Of a stretch of DNA of 21,512 nucleotides, positions 6,988 through 14,182 are shown one piece after another; the first letter of the stretch is position 1; the number at the start of each line of letters is the position of its first letter. Under the pieces are notes generated by a model that had not been told where the DNA came from, did not search any database, and was given only the letters and a program-made list of their open reading frames with translations. This DNA comes from Methanocorpusculum sp. (GTDB taxonomy: Archaea; Halobacteriota; Methanomicrobia; Methanomicrobiales; Methanocorpusculaceae), in contig JAFZFW010000007.1 of NCBI GenBank assembly GCA_017555685.1, positions 1 to 21,512 of the forward strand. The letters are read 5' to 3'. The position numbers and the translations under genes are program-made.

Positions 6988-8942
6988 GTGAGAAGAAACT
7001 CATCGTCGCCCTTGCCGGAAATCCGAATGCCGGAAAGACTACTCTTTTCAACGCCTTAACCGGCCTTCACAACCATGTCGGAAACTGGCCGGGAAAGACC
7101 GTCACGGTTGAGCGCATGGAAGGAAAGACCGAGTATAATGGATATACACTCGACATCGTAGATCTTCCGGGAACCTACAGTTTATCCTCCAGAGCATTAG
7201 ACGAAGAGCTTGCTTCCGAGTTCCTCAGAAATGAGAAGCCGGATGTCGTAGTCAATATTGTTGATGCAGCTCATCTTGAACGAAACTTCTACTTAACCCT
7301 TCAGCTTATCGAGCTTGGATGTCCGCTTATCGTGGCCCTCAATATGAATAAATATGCTGAAGCGGAAGGGTTTGTAATCGATACCAAAAAACTCTCCAAT
7401 ATGCTTGGTGTTCCGGTTGTCAAGATTGAGGCAATCGACAAAACCGGACGCGAGGAGTTATTACAGGAAATTATCAGCAAACCGGCAGCAGCAAAGAAAC
7501 TCCCGCACTACTCCGACGAGTTTGAAGAGCACCTCGGTGAAATTGCCCCGACTCCGGCAGACCGCTTTGATGCAATCTTTGCTCTCTTAAACAAAACCGA
7601 TGACGAACCGGCGGAGATTACTGCCACGAGAAAACACATCGAAGAGGTCTGCGGAGCAGAAATCAACGAAGTTGTTGCTGATGCCCGCTATGCATATATC
7701 GCCGGTATTCTTCACGAATCCGTTCACCACATGCATGCCGGCGGCAAAAGCCAGACGGGACGTATTGACCGGATTCTGACCAACCGCTGGCTTGGCTTCC
7801 CGATCTTTGCACTGATAATGTATCTCATCTTCCAGATCGTCTTTACCGTCGGTGCTCCGCCGATGGAATGGATTGAGACCTTCTTCGGATGGCTTGGTGA
7901 GGTCTGCGGAACAGGACTTGAAGCAATTGCTGCTCCTGCCTGGGCAACCTCGTTGGTTATCGATGGTATCATCGGCGGTGTTGGGGGAGTTGTTGTCTTC
8001 CTGCCTAACATTATCCTGATGTTCTTCCTGCTCTCTGTTATGGAAGCATCCGGATATCTTGCCCGTGTTGCGGTCTTAATGGACAGAATCATGCATGCGT
8101 TAGGTCTGCACGGAAAAGCATTCATTCCGATGATTCTCGGATTCGGCTGCAGTGTCCCGGCGATTATGGCTGCACGCACTCTTGAAACCGAGCGGGAAAG
8201 AAAGCTTACGATGCTTCTGACGCCATACATGTCCTGCGGAGCACGTATGCCTGTCTACATCCTGTTTGTCGGCATCTTCTTCGCGCCGGAGTGGCAGGGA
8301 ATTGCAATGTTTGCCATCTACTTCCTTGGCATCGTTGTGGCATTAATCGTCGGATTCCTCTTACGAAAGACAGTCTTTAGAGAAGGACAGACCGAGTTCG
8401 TTCTTGAGATGCCGCCGTACAGACTGCCGACTATCAAGGGTGTCCTTCATCACACCTGGCATAATGCAAAGGAGTTCTTAGTCCGTGCAGGTACGGTTAT
8501 CTTTGCCGCCTGTCTGGTTGTCTGGCTCCTTGCATCCATGCCGTTCGGTGTAGAGTACGGATCTCTTGACTCAGTGCTTGGAATGATTGGTTCAGCTATT
8601 GCCCCTGTCTTTGAACCGCTTGGATTCGGCTTTGCAGAGGCGGCAGTCGCGATTATCATGGGACTGCTCGCAAAAGAGGTTGTTGTCGGTACCTTTGGCA
8701 CGCTCTTTGGTGTCGGCGAGGAAGCATTAGGAGATGTACTGATTAATCTGTTCACTCCGCTGTCTTCAGTCTCCTTCATGGTCTTTGTCCTGCTCTATGT
8801 CCCCTGTTTAGCAGCACTCTTCACCATCAAAAAGGAGTCCAACTCCTGGAGATTTACCATCTTTGCTGCCGTACTGATGCTTGCAGTTGCCTGGATTGTT
8901 TCCTTTATCATCTACCAGGGAGGTCTTCTCCTTGGTTTCTGA
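6984..8942 (+). CDS. feoB: FeoB, ferrous iron transport GTPase/permease
   Basis: Fe(II) uptake protein of the cytoplasmic membrane: an N-terminal Ras-like G domain joined to a polytopic permease; 652 aa. G1 is GNPNAGKTT (residues 12-20), the switch-I segment GNWPGKTVTVE (33-43), G3 DLPGTYS (60-66). The G4 motif, normally NxxD (often NMxD), reads NMNK at 120-123, and the expected SA of G5 is EA in IEAIDKTG, so guanine selectivity may be altered. After a helical spacer to about 255, the permease begins near 270 with around eight membrane segments, including the FeoB gate motifs FGCSVPAIMAARTLE (C389) and SCGARMPVYILFV (C418). Reading frame is intact throughout. It overlaps feoA by four bases and the next small gene by eleven. 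Confidence 0.95.
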   Translation: MSEKKLIVALAGNPNAGKTTLFNALTGLHNHVGNWPGKTVTVERMEGKTEYNGYTLDIVDLPGTYSLSSRALDEELASEFLRNEKPDVVVNIVDAAHLERNFYLTLQLIELGCPLIVALNMNKYAEAEGFVIDTKKLSNMLGVPVVKIEAIDKTGREELLQEIISKPAAAKKLPHYSDEFEEHLGEIAPTPADRFDAIFALLNKTDDEPAEITATRKHIEEVCGAEINEVVADARYAYIAGILHESVHHMHAGGKSQTGRIDRILTNRWLGFPIFALIMYLIFQIVFTVGAPPMEWIETFFGWLGEVCGTGLEAIAAPAWATSLVIDGIIGGVGGVVVFLPNIILMFFLLSVMEASGYLARVAVLMDRIMHALGLHGKAFIPMILGFGCSVPAIMAARTLETERERKLTMLLTPYMSCGARMPVYILFVGIFFAPEWQGIAMFAIYFLGIVVALIVGFLLRKTVFREGQTEFVLEMPPYRLPTIKGVLHHTWHNAKEFLVRAGTVIFAACLVVWLLASMPFGVEYGSLDSVLGMIGSAIAPVFEPLGFGFAEAAVAIIMGLLAKEVVVGTFGTLFGVGEEALGDVLINLFTPLSSVSFMVFVLLYVPCLAALFTIKKESNSWRFTIFAAVLMLAVAWIVSFIIYQGGLLLGF

Positions 8943-9093
8943 TATTATCTGGGGTATTGCCTTTGTGGCTGTTGCCGCAGCAATCCTGGTATTTTTCGGA
9001 AAAATGGTTCGCAAGTCACTCCACGGTGACTGCGGATGCGGGTGCAGCGGGGGCTGCAGCGCATGTAAGGCAAATCAAAAGAAAAAGCAGTAG
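8932..9093 (+). CDS. FeoB-associated Cys-rich membrane protein
   Basis: Predicted 53 aa protein with one membrane helix (residues about 4-23) followed by a short basic linker and a cysteine cluster DCGCGCSGGCSAC, then a lysine-rich end. This is the architecture of the small FeoB-associated Cys-rich membrane proteins found behind feoB in many anaerobes, thought to bind or pass on iron. The start is TTG at 8932: AGGGAGGT at 8917-8924, inside feoB, lies seven bases upstream, and the resulting 11-bp overlap with feoB is typical of coupling. A TTG at 8881 would place about 17 extra residues in front of the helix and has no such site. The five cysteines could hold one Fe-S cluster or a few thiolate-bound Fe(II) ions; that is inference. 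Confidence 0.8.
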   Translation: MVSDIIWGIAFVAVAAAILVFFGKMVRKSLHGDCGCGCSGGCSACKANQKKKQ

Positions 9094-9097
9094 TATG

Positions 9098-9150
9098 ATA
9101 TCGTTTCGGTGAAACGGTGTCGCTCCTTTTCTCTCTTACTCTTTTATTGT
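9098..9150 (+). terminator. Terminator of the feo operon
   Basis: CGTTTC (9102-9107) and GAAACG (9111-9116) pair around a GGT loop, and the stem can be lengthened to about ten pairs with G-U wobbles from 9098 to 9120. T-rich sequence follows to about 9150. It starts five bases after the stop of the Cys-rich protein. Confidence 0.6.
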
Positions 9151-9249
9151 AAACTTCCACTTACAGCAGCAGGAACTTCTTTAGGCAGAGAGGGTTTCTG
9201 CATTTTTCATAGAACACGATATGCGGTTTATTGTAATTAAGACAAAGGT

Positions 9250-9262
9250 TTGAAAAAAGAAG
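9250..9262 (-). terminator. U-rich terminator, end of the rtcB cluster
   Basis: Read on the - strand, a CTTCTTTTTTCA tract lies about six bases past the stop codon at 9268-9270. No stem is visible. It would end the - strand transcript that includes the gene at 9268-9840. Confidence 0.4.
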
Positions 9263-9267
9263 CAGGG

Positions 9268-9840
9268 TTAGAAGGAGACTTCGTCCCCTTTTGCGAACTC
9301 TTTGAGGAATGCTGCAGCCGGATATTCATGAGTACTTGCAAGATACAGCGTGCCGTCCCCAACCTGACACTCAACTAAGACAGGCTTTCCGGTCTTCTTT
9401 GATACTGCGACCGGCGTTCCTTCGAACTCCTCAAACCAGCCGTCGCAGGCAAAGTTTTCTGTGTCATATCCTTCAAGGAGTGCGGATGCCGGAGAGTCGG
9501 TGACCTCAAGCTCGTGCTCCATGAACTCGAAGTGATATTCGGTTTTGACCGGCAGCCAGTCGTAACGGCCGGGGTTTGCATCTGCCGCGCCGAAGACCAG
9601 CATTTTTCCTCCGTCCTCCAGGTAATCCTCGATTCTTCCGGCACAGGCACGAAGAGCCGGAAGCATCTTGGAGTAGCCGGTGTTGCCAAATCCGGTCGGC
9701 ACAATAATGCCGCTGAACTTTCCGCGGAAGAACGGTGCTGCTAAAATCAGCGGAGTAACTGCTTCAACAGGTCCTGCGGCGTCTTCTACCATCCGGTGGA
9801 ACATCATTTCACTGTCCCAGAATACTGCAATTTTACTCAT
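9268..9840 (-). CDS. Glutamine amidotransferase-fold protein without nucleophile, function unknown
   Basis: 190 aa soluble protein. The alternating strand-helix pattern (KIAVFWD, GIIVPTGFGN, a helix, then YLEDGGKMLVFGA, and TLYLASTHEYPAAAF near the end) resembles the class I glutamine amidotransferase / ThuA-like flavodoxin-type fold, in which YLxxGGxLVxxG is a common element. The turn after GIIVPTG has no cysteine, so amidotransferase activity is not expected. D9 with E11, and the HEYP segment near residue 168, may form a ligand site; this is a guess. It follows rtcB by 46 bp on the same strand and could share the transcript; the SD-like GAAGAG before the ATG is weak. The family cannot be named with confidence. 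Confidence 0.6.
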   Translation of the reverse strand: MSKIAVFWDSEMMFHRMVEDAAGPVEAVTPLILAAPFFRGKFSGIIVPTGFGNTGYSKMLPALRACAGRIEDYLEDGGKMLVFGAADANPGRYDWLPVKTEYHFEFMEHELEVTDSPASALLEGYDTENFACDGWFEEFEGTPVAVSKKTGKPVLVECQVGDGTLYLASTHEYPAAAFLKEFAKGDEVSF

Positions 9841-9886
9841 GGAATAAACTCTTCTTTAATCATTTGTTCTCATCTGTTATCAGGGA

Positions 9887-11320
9887 TTATCCTTTGATAA
9901 CCCCGAGCGGCCTAAGACGCACAGCAATCTTTGAGATACCGGCATCAGACACCGTCTTTACCACTTCACTGCTCGGCTTGTAGACATCCGGCGCTTCTTC
10001 AGCGATTGCGGCCGGGTTCGGAGCACGGACATAGATACCGTCCTTTAAGAGCTCGGCAGCCACTGCATCCCCGGTTAAGGACTTCTTGGCTGAAGACCGG
10101 CTCTTGACTCTGCCTGCCCCGTGACAGGTACTGCCGAAGGTCTGTGCCATAGCGCCGTCAGTTCCGGCAAGCAGGTAGGAGGAAGTTCCCATACTGCCCG
10201 GGATAATCACCGGCTGGCCTGCAGAGCGGAACTCCTGCGGAATCTCTGCTCTTCCCGGACCAAAGGCACGGGTTGCTCCTTTGCGGTGGACGCAGACCTT
10301 CTTTCGAACTCCGTCTACCTCGTGCTCTTCCCACTTTGCCACGTTGTGTGCAACATCGTAGATGAGCGGCATCTCTTCGTAGTCAATCTCAAAGCGCTTT
10401 ACGAAGATTTCGCGGACGATGTGGGTAATTACCTGACGGTTTGCCCAGGCATAGTTTGCGGATGCAGCCATGCCGCCGAAGTATGCCTGCCCCTCGGGTG
10501 AGTCAAGCGGAGCACAGGCAAGCTGTCTGTCCGGCAGGTCAATATTGTACTTCTTTACCGCTTCTTCTAAGACTTTGAGGTGATCGGTACAGACCTGGTG
10601 ACCGAGACCGCGGGATCCGCAGTGAATCATGATACACAGCTGCCCTTCCTTAACACCGAACGTCTTTGCCGTCTCAGCATCCAGGATTTCTTCTGCAGTC
10701 TGCAGTTCCAGGAAGTGATTTCCGGAGCCCAGGGTTCCCATCTGCGGCACACCTCTCTGGCGTGCTTTCTTGCTTACCGCAGAGATGTCAGCCCCTTCCA
10801 TCGCTCCGTTCTCCTCGCATCTTCCGACATCTGCCGCACAGCCGTATCCAAGTTCGACTGCATGACGGGCGCCTTCCTCGAGCATGAGCGTTAAATCATT
10901 CTGCGAAAGACGGATAGGACTCTTTGCGCCGACACCGGTCGGCACTGCCTCGAAAAGTTCCTCGATTAAGCCCTGCTTGTCGGTTAAATCCGCTTCGGTT
11001 AACGGGGTCGTAATCATTCTGACGCCGCAGTTGATGTCAAATCCGACACCTCCCGGAGAGATAATTCCTTCTGTCTCATCGAATGCGGCAACTCCGCCAA
11101 TCGGGAATCCGTATCCCCAGTGGATGTCAGGCATTCCATAGGAGTGGTTGATGATTCCCGGAAGACAGGCAACGTTTGCAAGCTGGGTTAATGCCCCGTC
11201 TTCGATTCCTTCGGCTAACAGGTCGGATAAGAAGAACCGGCCGGAAACCCGCATATTCTCGACAAATCCTTTCGGGATTTCCCATTCGGTTTCATTGATT
11301 CGCTGAATTTTTTCGTGCAT
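9887..11320 (-). CDS. rtcB: tRNA-splicing ligase RtcB
   Basis: GTP- and Mn(II)-dependent RNA ligase that joins 2',3'-cyclic phosphate (or 3'-phosphate) and 5'-OH ends; in archaea it seals tRNA exons after intron removal. Full length at 477 aa, with no intein. Conserved metal and nucleotide motifs are all present: GFDINCGVR (Asp, Cys), LGSGNHFLE (His), MIHCGSRGLGHQ (His), YDVAHNVAKWEEH (His), HRKGATRAFGPG, PGSMGTSSYLL, and TCHGAGRVKSR, in which His400 is the residue that forms the GMP adduct. The start at 11320 follows the archease stop by two bases, so the two are co-translated. Archease is the known activator that speeds RtcB guanylylation, which supports both calls. Confidence 0.96.
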   Translation of the reverse strand: MHEKIQRINETEWEIPKGFVENMRVSGRFFLSDLLAEGIEDGALTQLANVACLPGIINHSYGMPDIHWGYGFPIGGVAAFDETEGIISPGGVGFDINCGVRMITTPLTEADLTDKQGLIEELFEAVPTGVGAKSPIRLSQNDLTLMLEEGARHAVELGYGCAADVGRCEENGAMEGADISAVSKKARQRGVPQMGTLGSGNHFLELQTAEEILDAETAKTFGVKEGQLCIMIHCGSRGLGHQVCTDHLKVLEEAVKKYNIDLPDRQLACAPLDSPEGQAYFGGMAASANYAWANRQVITHIVREIFVKRFEIDYEEMPLIYDVAHNVAKWEEHEVDGVRKKVCVHRKGATRAFGPGRAEIPQEFRSAGQPVIIPGSMGTSSYLLAGTDGAMAQTFGSTCHGAGRVKSRSSAKKSLTGDAVAAELLKDGIYVRAPNPAAIAEEAPDVYKPSSEVVKTVSDAGISKIAVRLRPLGVIKG

Positions 11321-11322
11321 GG

Positions 11323-11736
11323 TTATATATCAAATATAATGGTGAGTTCAAATCCTTCGGCTGTTTCTTCCAGAGACAGGCCGGAGTAGGAGATTCCTTT
11401 TACACAGATGCCGCCTGCGTGTTTTGTCCGGTCAAATTCGATGCCGGAGACGGTTCCGAATACCCGGTTTCCTTCCTGCGCTATGGAGTACGAGAGTGGT
11501 ACCAGATACTCGACCTCGGTTAAAAAGAGCAGTTCGGATAAGAAGTTTACAACCAGTTCACTGCTGTCCTCTCCTTCTGCTTCGATTTCGACGGTTAGTG
11601 TCTCCGGTTCTTTTGCAAAGTCACCGTAGAGAACAGAGGCCATAGCATCTCCGCTTTCTGCAAGAAGCGATAAAAAATCGGGTGCGGTAATCCGCATCTT
11701 CACATCTGCTGTGTGTTCGAGTTCTTCAAAGGGCAT
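11323..11736 (-). CDS. Archease, RtcB activator
   Basis: Small metal-binding protein that promotes multiple turnover of RtcB. 137 aa, the usual length. The signature FEELEHTADVKMRITA at residues 3-18 contains the HTAD metal-binding core; ELVVNFLSELLFL (about 60-72) and the C-terminal GISYSGLSLEE and FELTIIFDI strands are typical, although the family's usual H in the late KAxT(Y/H)H segment is replaced by S (KGISYSG). Its ATG lies 11 bases inside the end of the preceding small gene, and its stop is two bases before rtcB, so three genes are translationally linked. Confidence 0.92.
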   Translation of the reverse strand: MPFEELEHTADVKMRITAPDFLSLLAESGDAMASVLYGDFAKEPETLTVEIEAEGEDSSELVVNFLSELLFLTEVEYLVPLSYSIAQEGNRVFGTVSGIEFDRTKHAGGICVKGISYSGLSLEETAEGFELTIIFDI

Positions 11737-12010
11737 ACTCGTCGTGAGAGAAGAAGAAGCGCGGAACCATGTGCATATTGATTTCGGTAATCCAGTCTAA
11801 CTGGTAGCGGGAGATATAAATCGTGTGGTCGCCTGCTTTTATTGCGATGTCGCTTGATTTTGGCGGTTTTACTGAAACGGACATCAGAACCGGGCCGCTG
11901 CAGGAAGTGCTGACACGGAAATCCCCGCCTCTCTCATTCATATAAGCAATCACATCCGGTGCGACCGGAATCATATAATTCGCAGAACAGTCCATACCTT
12001 CAAAGTCCAT
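11726..12010 (-). CDS. HesB/IscA-like small protein with one conserved Cys
   Basis: 94 aa. The centre reads DFRVSTSCSGPVLMSVSV, then SSDIAIKAGDHTIYIS, and ends in a hydrophobic TEINMHMVP segment. This follows the A-type iron-sulfur carrier layout (strand, CSG loop, acidic D before a gGxxxxvD strand, idY-type strand), but the usual C-terminal CxC of IscA/HesB is absent, leaving one Cys in the loop and one at C8. It may be a diverged fold relative that does not carry a cluster; the assignment is inference from the pattern. The chosen ATG at 12010 has no ribosome site and an alternative ATG at 11995 is preceded by GAAGGT without spacing. It overlaps archease by 11 bp. Confidence 0.6.
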   Translation of the reverse strand: MDFEGMDCSANYMIPVAPDVIAYMNERGGDFRVSTSCSGPVLMSVSVKPPKSSDIAIKAGDHTIYISRYQLDWITEINMHMVPRFFFSHDEYAL

Positions 12011-12024
12011 AGTATCAAAAAAAA

Positions 12025-12339
12025 TTATGCGGAGGAAATTACCCGCTCAACAAGCTCAGCATACTGAGGCTTTAACTCATATACGCCTAAGTCCCCGTCT
12101 TTTGCCTTCTTCATGGAAAGGATTCCGAATTTGGAGGCGATTGTTCCAACCATGGAAGCGACGGAGTGGATGCTCACGGAAAACGTTGCAGACAGCGTTG
12201 CGTGAATCTCCGGAACCGTTGCCGTCTTCATTTTCACGATAAGACCTAAGAGCGCCTTTCTGATTCCTGATTTGTCCCGGGAGAGGTAGGATCTCAGACG
12301 TTCCTCAATCTCCTTTCTCAAATCCGAAGGGGTAATCAT
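12025..12339 (-). CDS. DUF2551-like winged-helix protein
   Basis: 104 aa soluble protein. The pattern RLRSYLSRDKSGIRKALLGLIVKM, TVPEIHATLSATFSVSIHSV and VASMVGTIASKFGIL looks like the methanogen family DUF2551: a winged-helix fold with a leading helix. A DNA- or RNA-binding role is plausible from the fold but not known. It is the first gene of the cluster that runs into archease and rtcB, with 14 bp to the next gene, and has its own strong TATA box 20-35 bp upstream, so its mRNA is probably leaderless. It could regulate the cluster; that is a guess from position. Confidence 0.7.
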   Translation of the reverse strand: MITPSDLRKEIEERLRSYLSRDKSGIRKALLGLIVKMKTATVPEIHATLSATFSVSIHSVASMVGTIASKFGILSMKKAKDGDLGVYELKPQYAELVERVISSA

Positions 12340-12360
12340 AGTTCATGATTTGGATTTAAT

Positions 12361-12373
12361 GATATATATAAGT
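12361..12373 (-). promoter_or_regulatory. TATA box of the DUF2551-archease-rtcB cluster
   Basis: On the - strand the sequence reads ACTTATATATATC, the best TATA element in the window. Its centre is about 28 bp from the ATG at 12339, so transcription would begin at or within a few bases of the start codon. Confidence 0.65.
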
Positions 12374-12450
12374 GCGTGTTGGGCTGTGCTGTCTCTGAGA
12401 GAAAGTGCGGCTGATACTCTCTGCGATAGCATTTTCCACTGCACAAATGT

Positions 12451-12461
12451 AAAAAAAAAAA
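12451..12461 (-). terminator. T11 terminator of the pyrG-guaA operon
   Basis: Eleven consecutive A on the + strand read as U11 in the - strand transcript, starting three bases after the tautomerase stop codon at 12465-12467. This is a strong archaeal terminator without a hairpin. Confidence 0.65.
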
Positions 12462-12464
12462 GAA

Positions 12465-12650
12465 TTATTTTCTGTCCGCGAGGAGGACTCCCCCGGATGC
12501 TACATCCTCATAGGGGAGTTCGTGGAACAGAATCACGATGGATTCTTTTGGAAGGCCGGAGATGCGGGAAAACTCCTCGGTAAACACTCTGGCAACTTCT
12601 GCCTTCTTCTCCTTTTCCATCGGACAGATTTCGACCGTTATGACAGGCAT
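12465..12650 (-). CDS. 4-oxalocrotonate tautomerase-family protein
   Basis: 61 aa including the initiator Met. The sequence begins MPVITVEICPMEKEKKAEV; Pro2 becomes the N-terminal proline, the general base of this family, once Met is removed. The remainder (VTEEF-like helix, GLPKESIVILFHELPYEDVASGG) matches the beta-alpha-beta subunit that assembles into hexamers. Substrate is unknown; methanogen members are not thought to degrade aromatics. A longer reading from 12716 overlaps guaA and would bury the proline, so ATG at 12650 is used. It lies four bases after the guaA stop and is the last gene of the operon. Confidence 0.85.
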   Translation of the reverse strand: MPVITVEICPMEKEKKAEVARVFTEEFSRISGLPKESIVILFHELPYEDVASGGVLLADRK

Positions 12651-12654
12651 TTCT

Positions 12655-14181
12655 TTACTCGTACTCGATGGTTGCCGGCGGTTTGCTGGTGATATCGTAG
12701 AGGACACGGTTGACATGGTGTACCTCGTTGATGATACGGCTCGAAATCTTCTCTAAGACCGGGAATGGAATCTGTGCCCAGTCTGCGGTCATGAAGTCGG
12801 TGGTCTCGACTGCACGAAGAGCGACTGCGTAATCATAGGTTCTCTCATCACCCATGACACCAACGCTTCTCATGTTGGTAAGTGCTGCGAAGTACTGGTT
12901 GATGGCACGGTCAAGACCGGCGTTTGCGATTTCCTCGCGGAAGATTGCATCAGCATCGCGGAGGATGTCAAGCTTCTCTTTGGTTAAATCGCCGATGACA
13001 CGGATAGCAAGTCCCGGTCCCGGGAACGGCTGGCGCCAGACAAGGTAGTCCGGGATGCCGAGTTCGGTTCCTGCACGGCGTACTTCATCCTTGAAGAGGA
13101 TACGAAGCGGCTCGACAAGTTCCTTGAAGTCAACATGGTCCGGAAGTCCTCCGACGTTGTGGTGGCTCTTGATGACTGCAGCGTTTCCTGGTCCTGACTC
13201 GATTACATCCGGATAGATGGTTCCCTGAACAAGGAAGTCGACTGCACCGATCTTCTTTGCTTCTTCTTCGAAGACACGGATGAACTCTTCACCGATAATC
13301 TTTCTTTTCCGCTCCGGGTCGGTAACGCCTGCGAGTTTAGAGAGGAAACGCTCTTCTGCATCAACGCGGATTAAGTTGATGTCGAACTGTTTTCTGAAAA
13401 CTTCCTCGACCTCGTCGCCTTCGTTTTTGCGTAAGAGACCGTGGTCGACAAAGATACAGGTAAGCTGCTTTCCAACAGCCTTGTGGACCATGACTGCTGC
13501 AACAGAGGAGTCAACTCCGCCGGATAATGCGCAGAGAACCTTCTTGTCGCCAATCTTCTCTTTGAGTTCTGCAATGGTATCAGTAACGAAGGAAGACATC
13601 TTCCACTCGCCTTTGCATCCGCAGACGTTGTAGAGGAAGTTGGAAATCATCTTGGTTCCTTCCGGCGTGTGCATGACCTCCGGGTGGAACTGGACACAGT
13701 AGATGCCTTTCTCCGGGTTCTGCATAGCAGCAACCGGGCAGACCGGGCTTTCGGCAATGATGGAGAATCCGGCCGGAACTTCGGTGATTCTGTCGGTGTG
13801 GCTCATCCAGCAGGTGGTATTCTCCGGAACGCCCTCGAAAATCTTGGACGGCTTGACGGTGATTTCAGTTCTGCCGTACTCGCGGGTGTCGGCGGAGGTG
13901 ACTTTTCCGCCAAGAGTGTATGCGGTAAGCTGTGCTCCGTAGCAGATGCCGAGAACAGGGATGCCGATTTCGAAGACGCCTGCATCTACACGCGGGGCGT
14001 TTTCTGCGTACACGCTTGCCGGACCTCCGGTGAAGATGATACCGGAGTAGTTTCCGGCTTTAATCTCCTCAAGGGATACAGTACACGGCTTTACTTCGCA
14101 GAAGACATTTGCTTCGCGAACGCGGCGGGCAATCAGCTGATTGTACTGGCCGCCGAAATCAAGAACGAGAATTGACTCCAT
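12655..14181 (-). CDS. guaA: GMP synthase (glutamine-hydrolysing), single-chain form
   Basis: Converts XMP, ATP and glutamine to GMP. 508 aa with both activities in one chain, unlike archaea that split it into two subunits. The N-terminal class I glutaminase has the GICYGAQ nucleophile elbow (C80) and the FHPEV His/Glu pair near 170. The ATP pyrophosphatase domain has the PP-loop ALSGGVDSS near 220, and the C-terminal dimerisation domain has [37 protein letters not shown] and the end motif KPPATIEYE. The start ATG at 14181 is one base after the pyrG stop, with AGAGGAAAGAG in the pyrG end as ribosome site; the upstream ATG at 14229 lies inside pyrG. Confidence 0.96.
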   Translation of the reverse strand: MESILVLDFGGQYNQLIARRVREANVFCEVKPCTVSLEEIKAGNYSGIIFTGGPASVYAENAPRVDAGVFEIGIPVLGICYGAQLTAYTLGGKVTSADTREYGRTEITVKPSKIFEGVPENTTCWMSHTDRITEVPAGFSIIAESPVCPVAAMQNPEKGIYCVQFHPEVMHTPEGTKMISNFLYNVCGCKGEWKMSSFVTDTIAELKEKIGDKKVLCALSGGVDSSVAAVMVHKAVGKQLTCIFVDHGLLRKNEGDEVEEVFRKQFDINLIRVDAEERFLSKLAGVTDPERKRKIIGEEFIRVFEEEAKKIGAVDFLVQGTIYPDVIESGPGNAAVIKSHHNVGGLPDHVDFKELVEPLRILFKDEVRRAGTELGIPDYLVWRQPFPGPGLAIRVIGDLTKEKLDILRDADAIFREEIANAGLDRAINQYFAALTNMRSVGVMGDERTYDYAVALRAVETTDFMTADWAQIPFPVLEKISSRIINEVHHVNRVLYDITSKPPATIEYE

Positions 14182-14182
14182 C

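Noticed and set aside
7724..8230. 168 aa open frame on the - strand inside feoB
   Set aside because: Antisense shadow of the membrane domain of feoB; no family pattern.
9887..11320. Intein in RtcB, known in some archaea
   Set aside because: The protein runs through all conserved motifs at normal length without an insertion.
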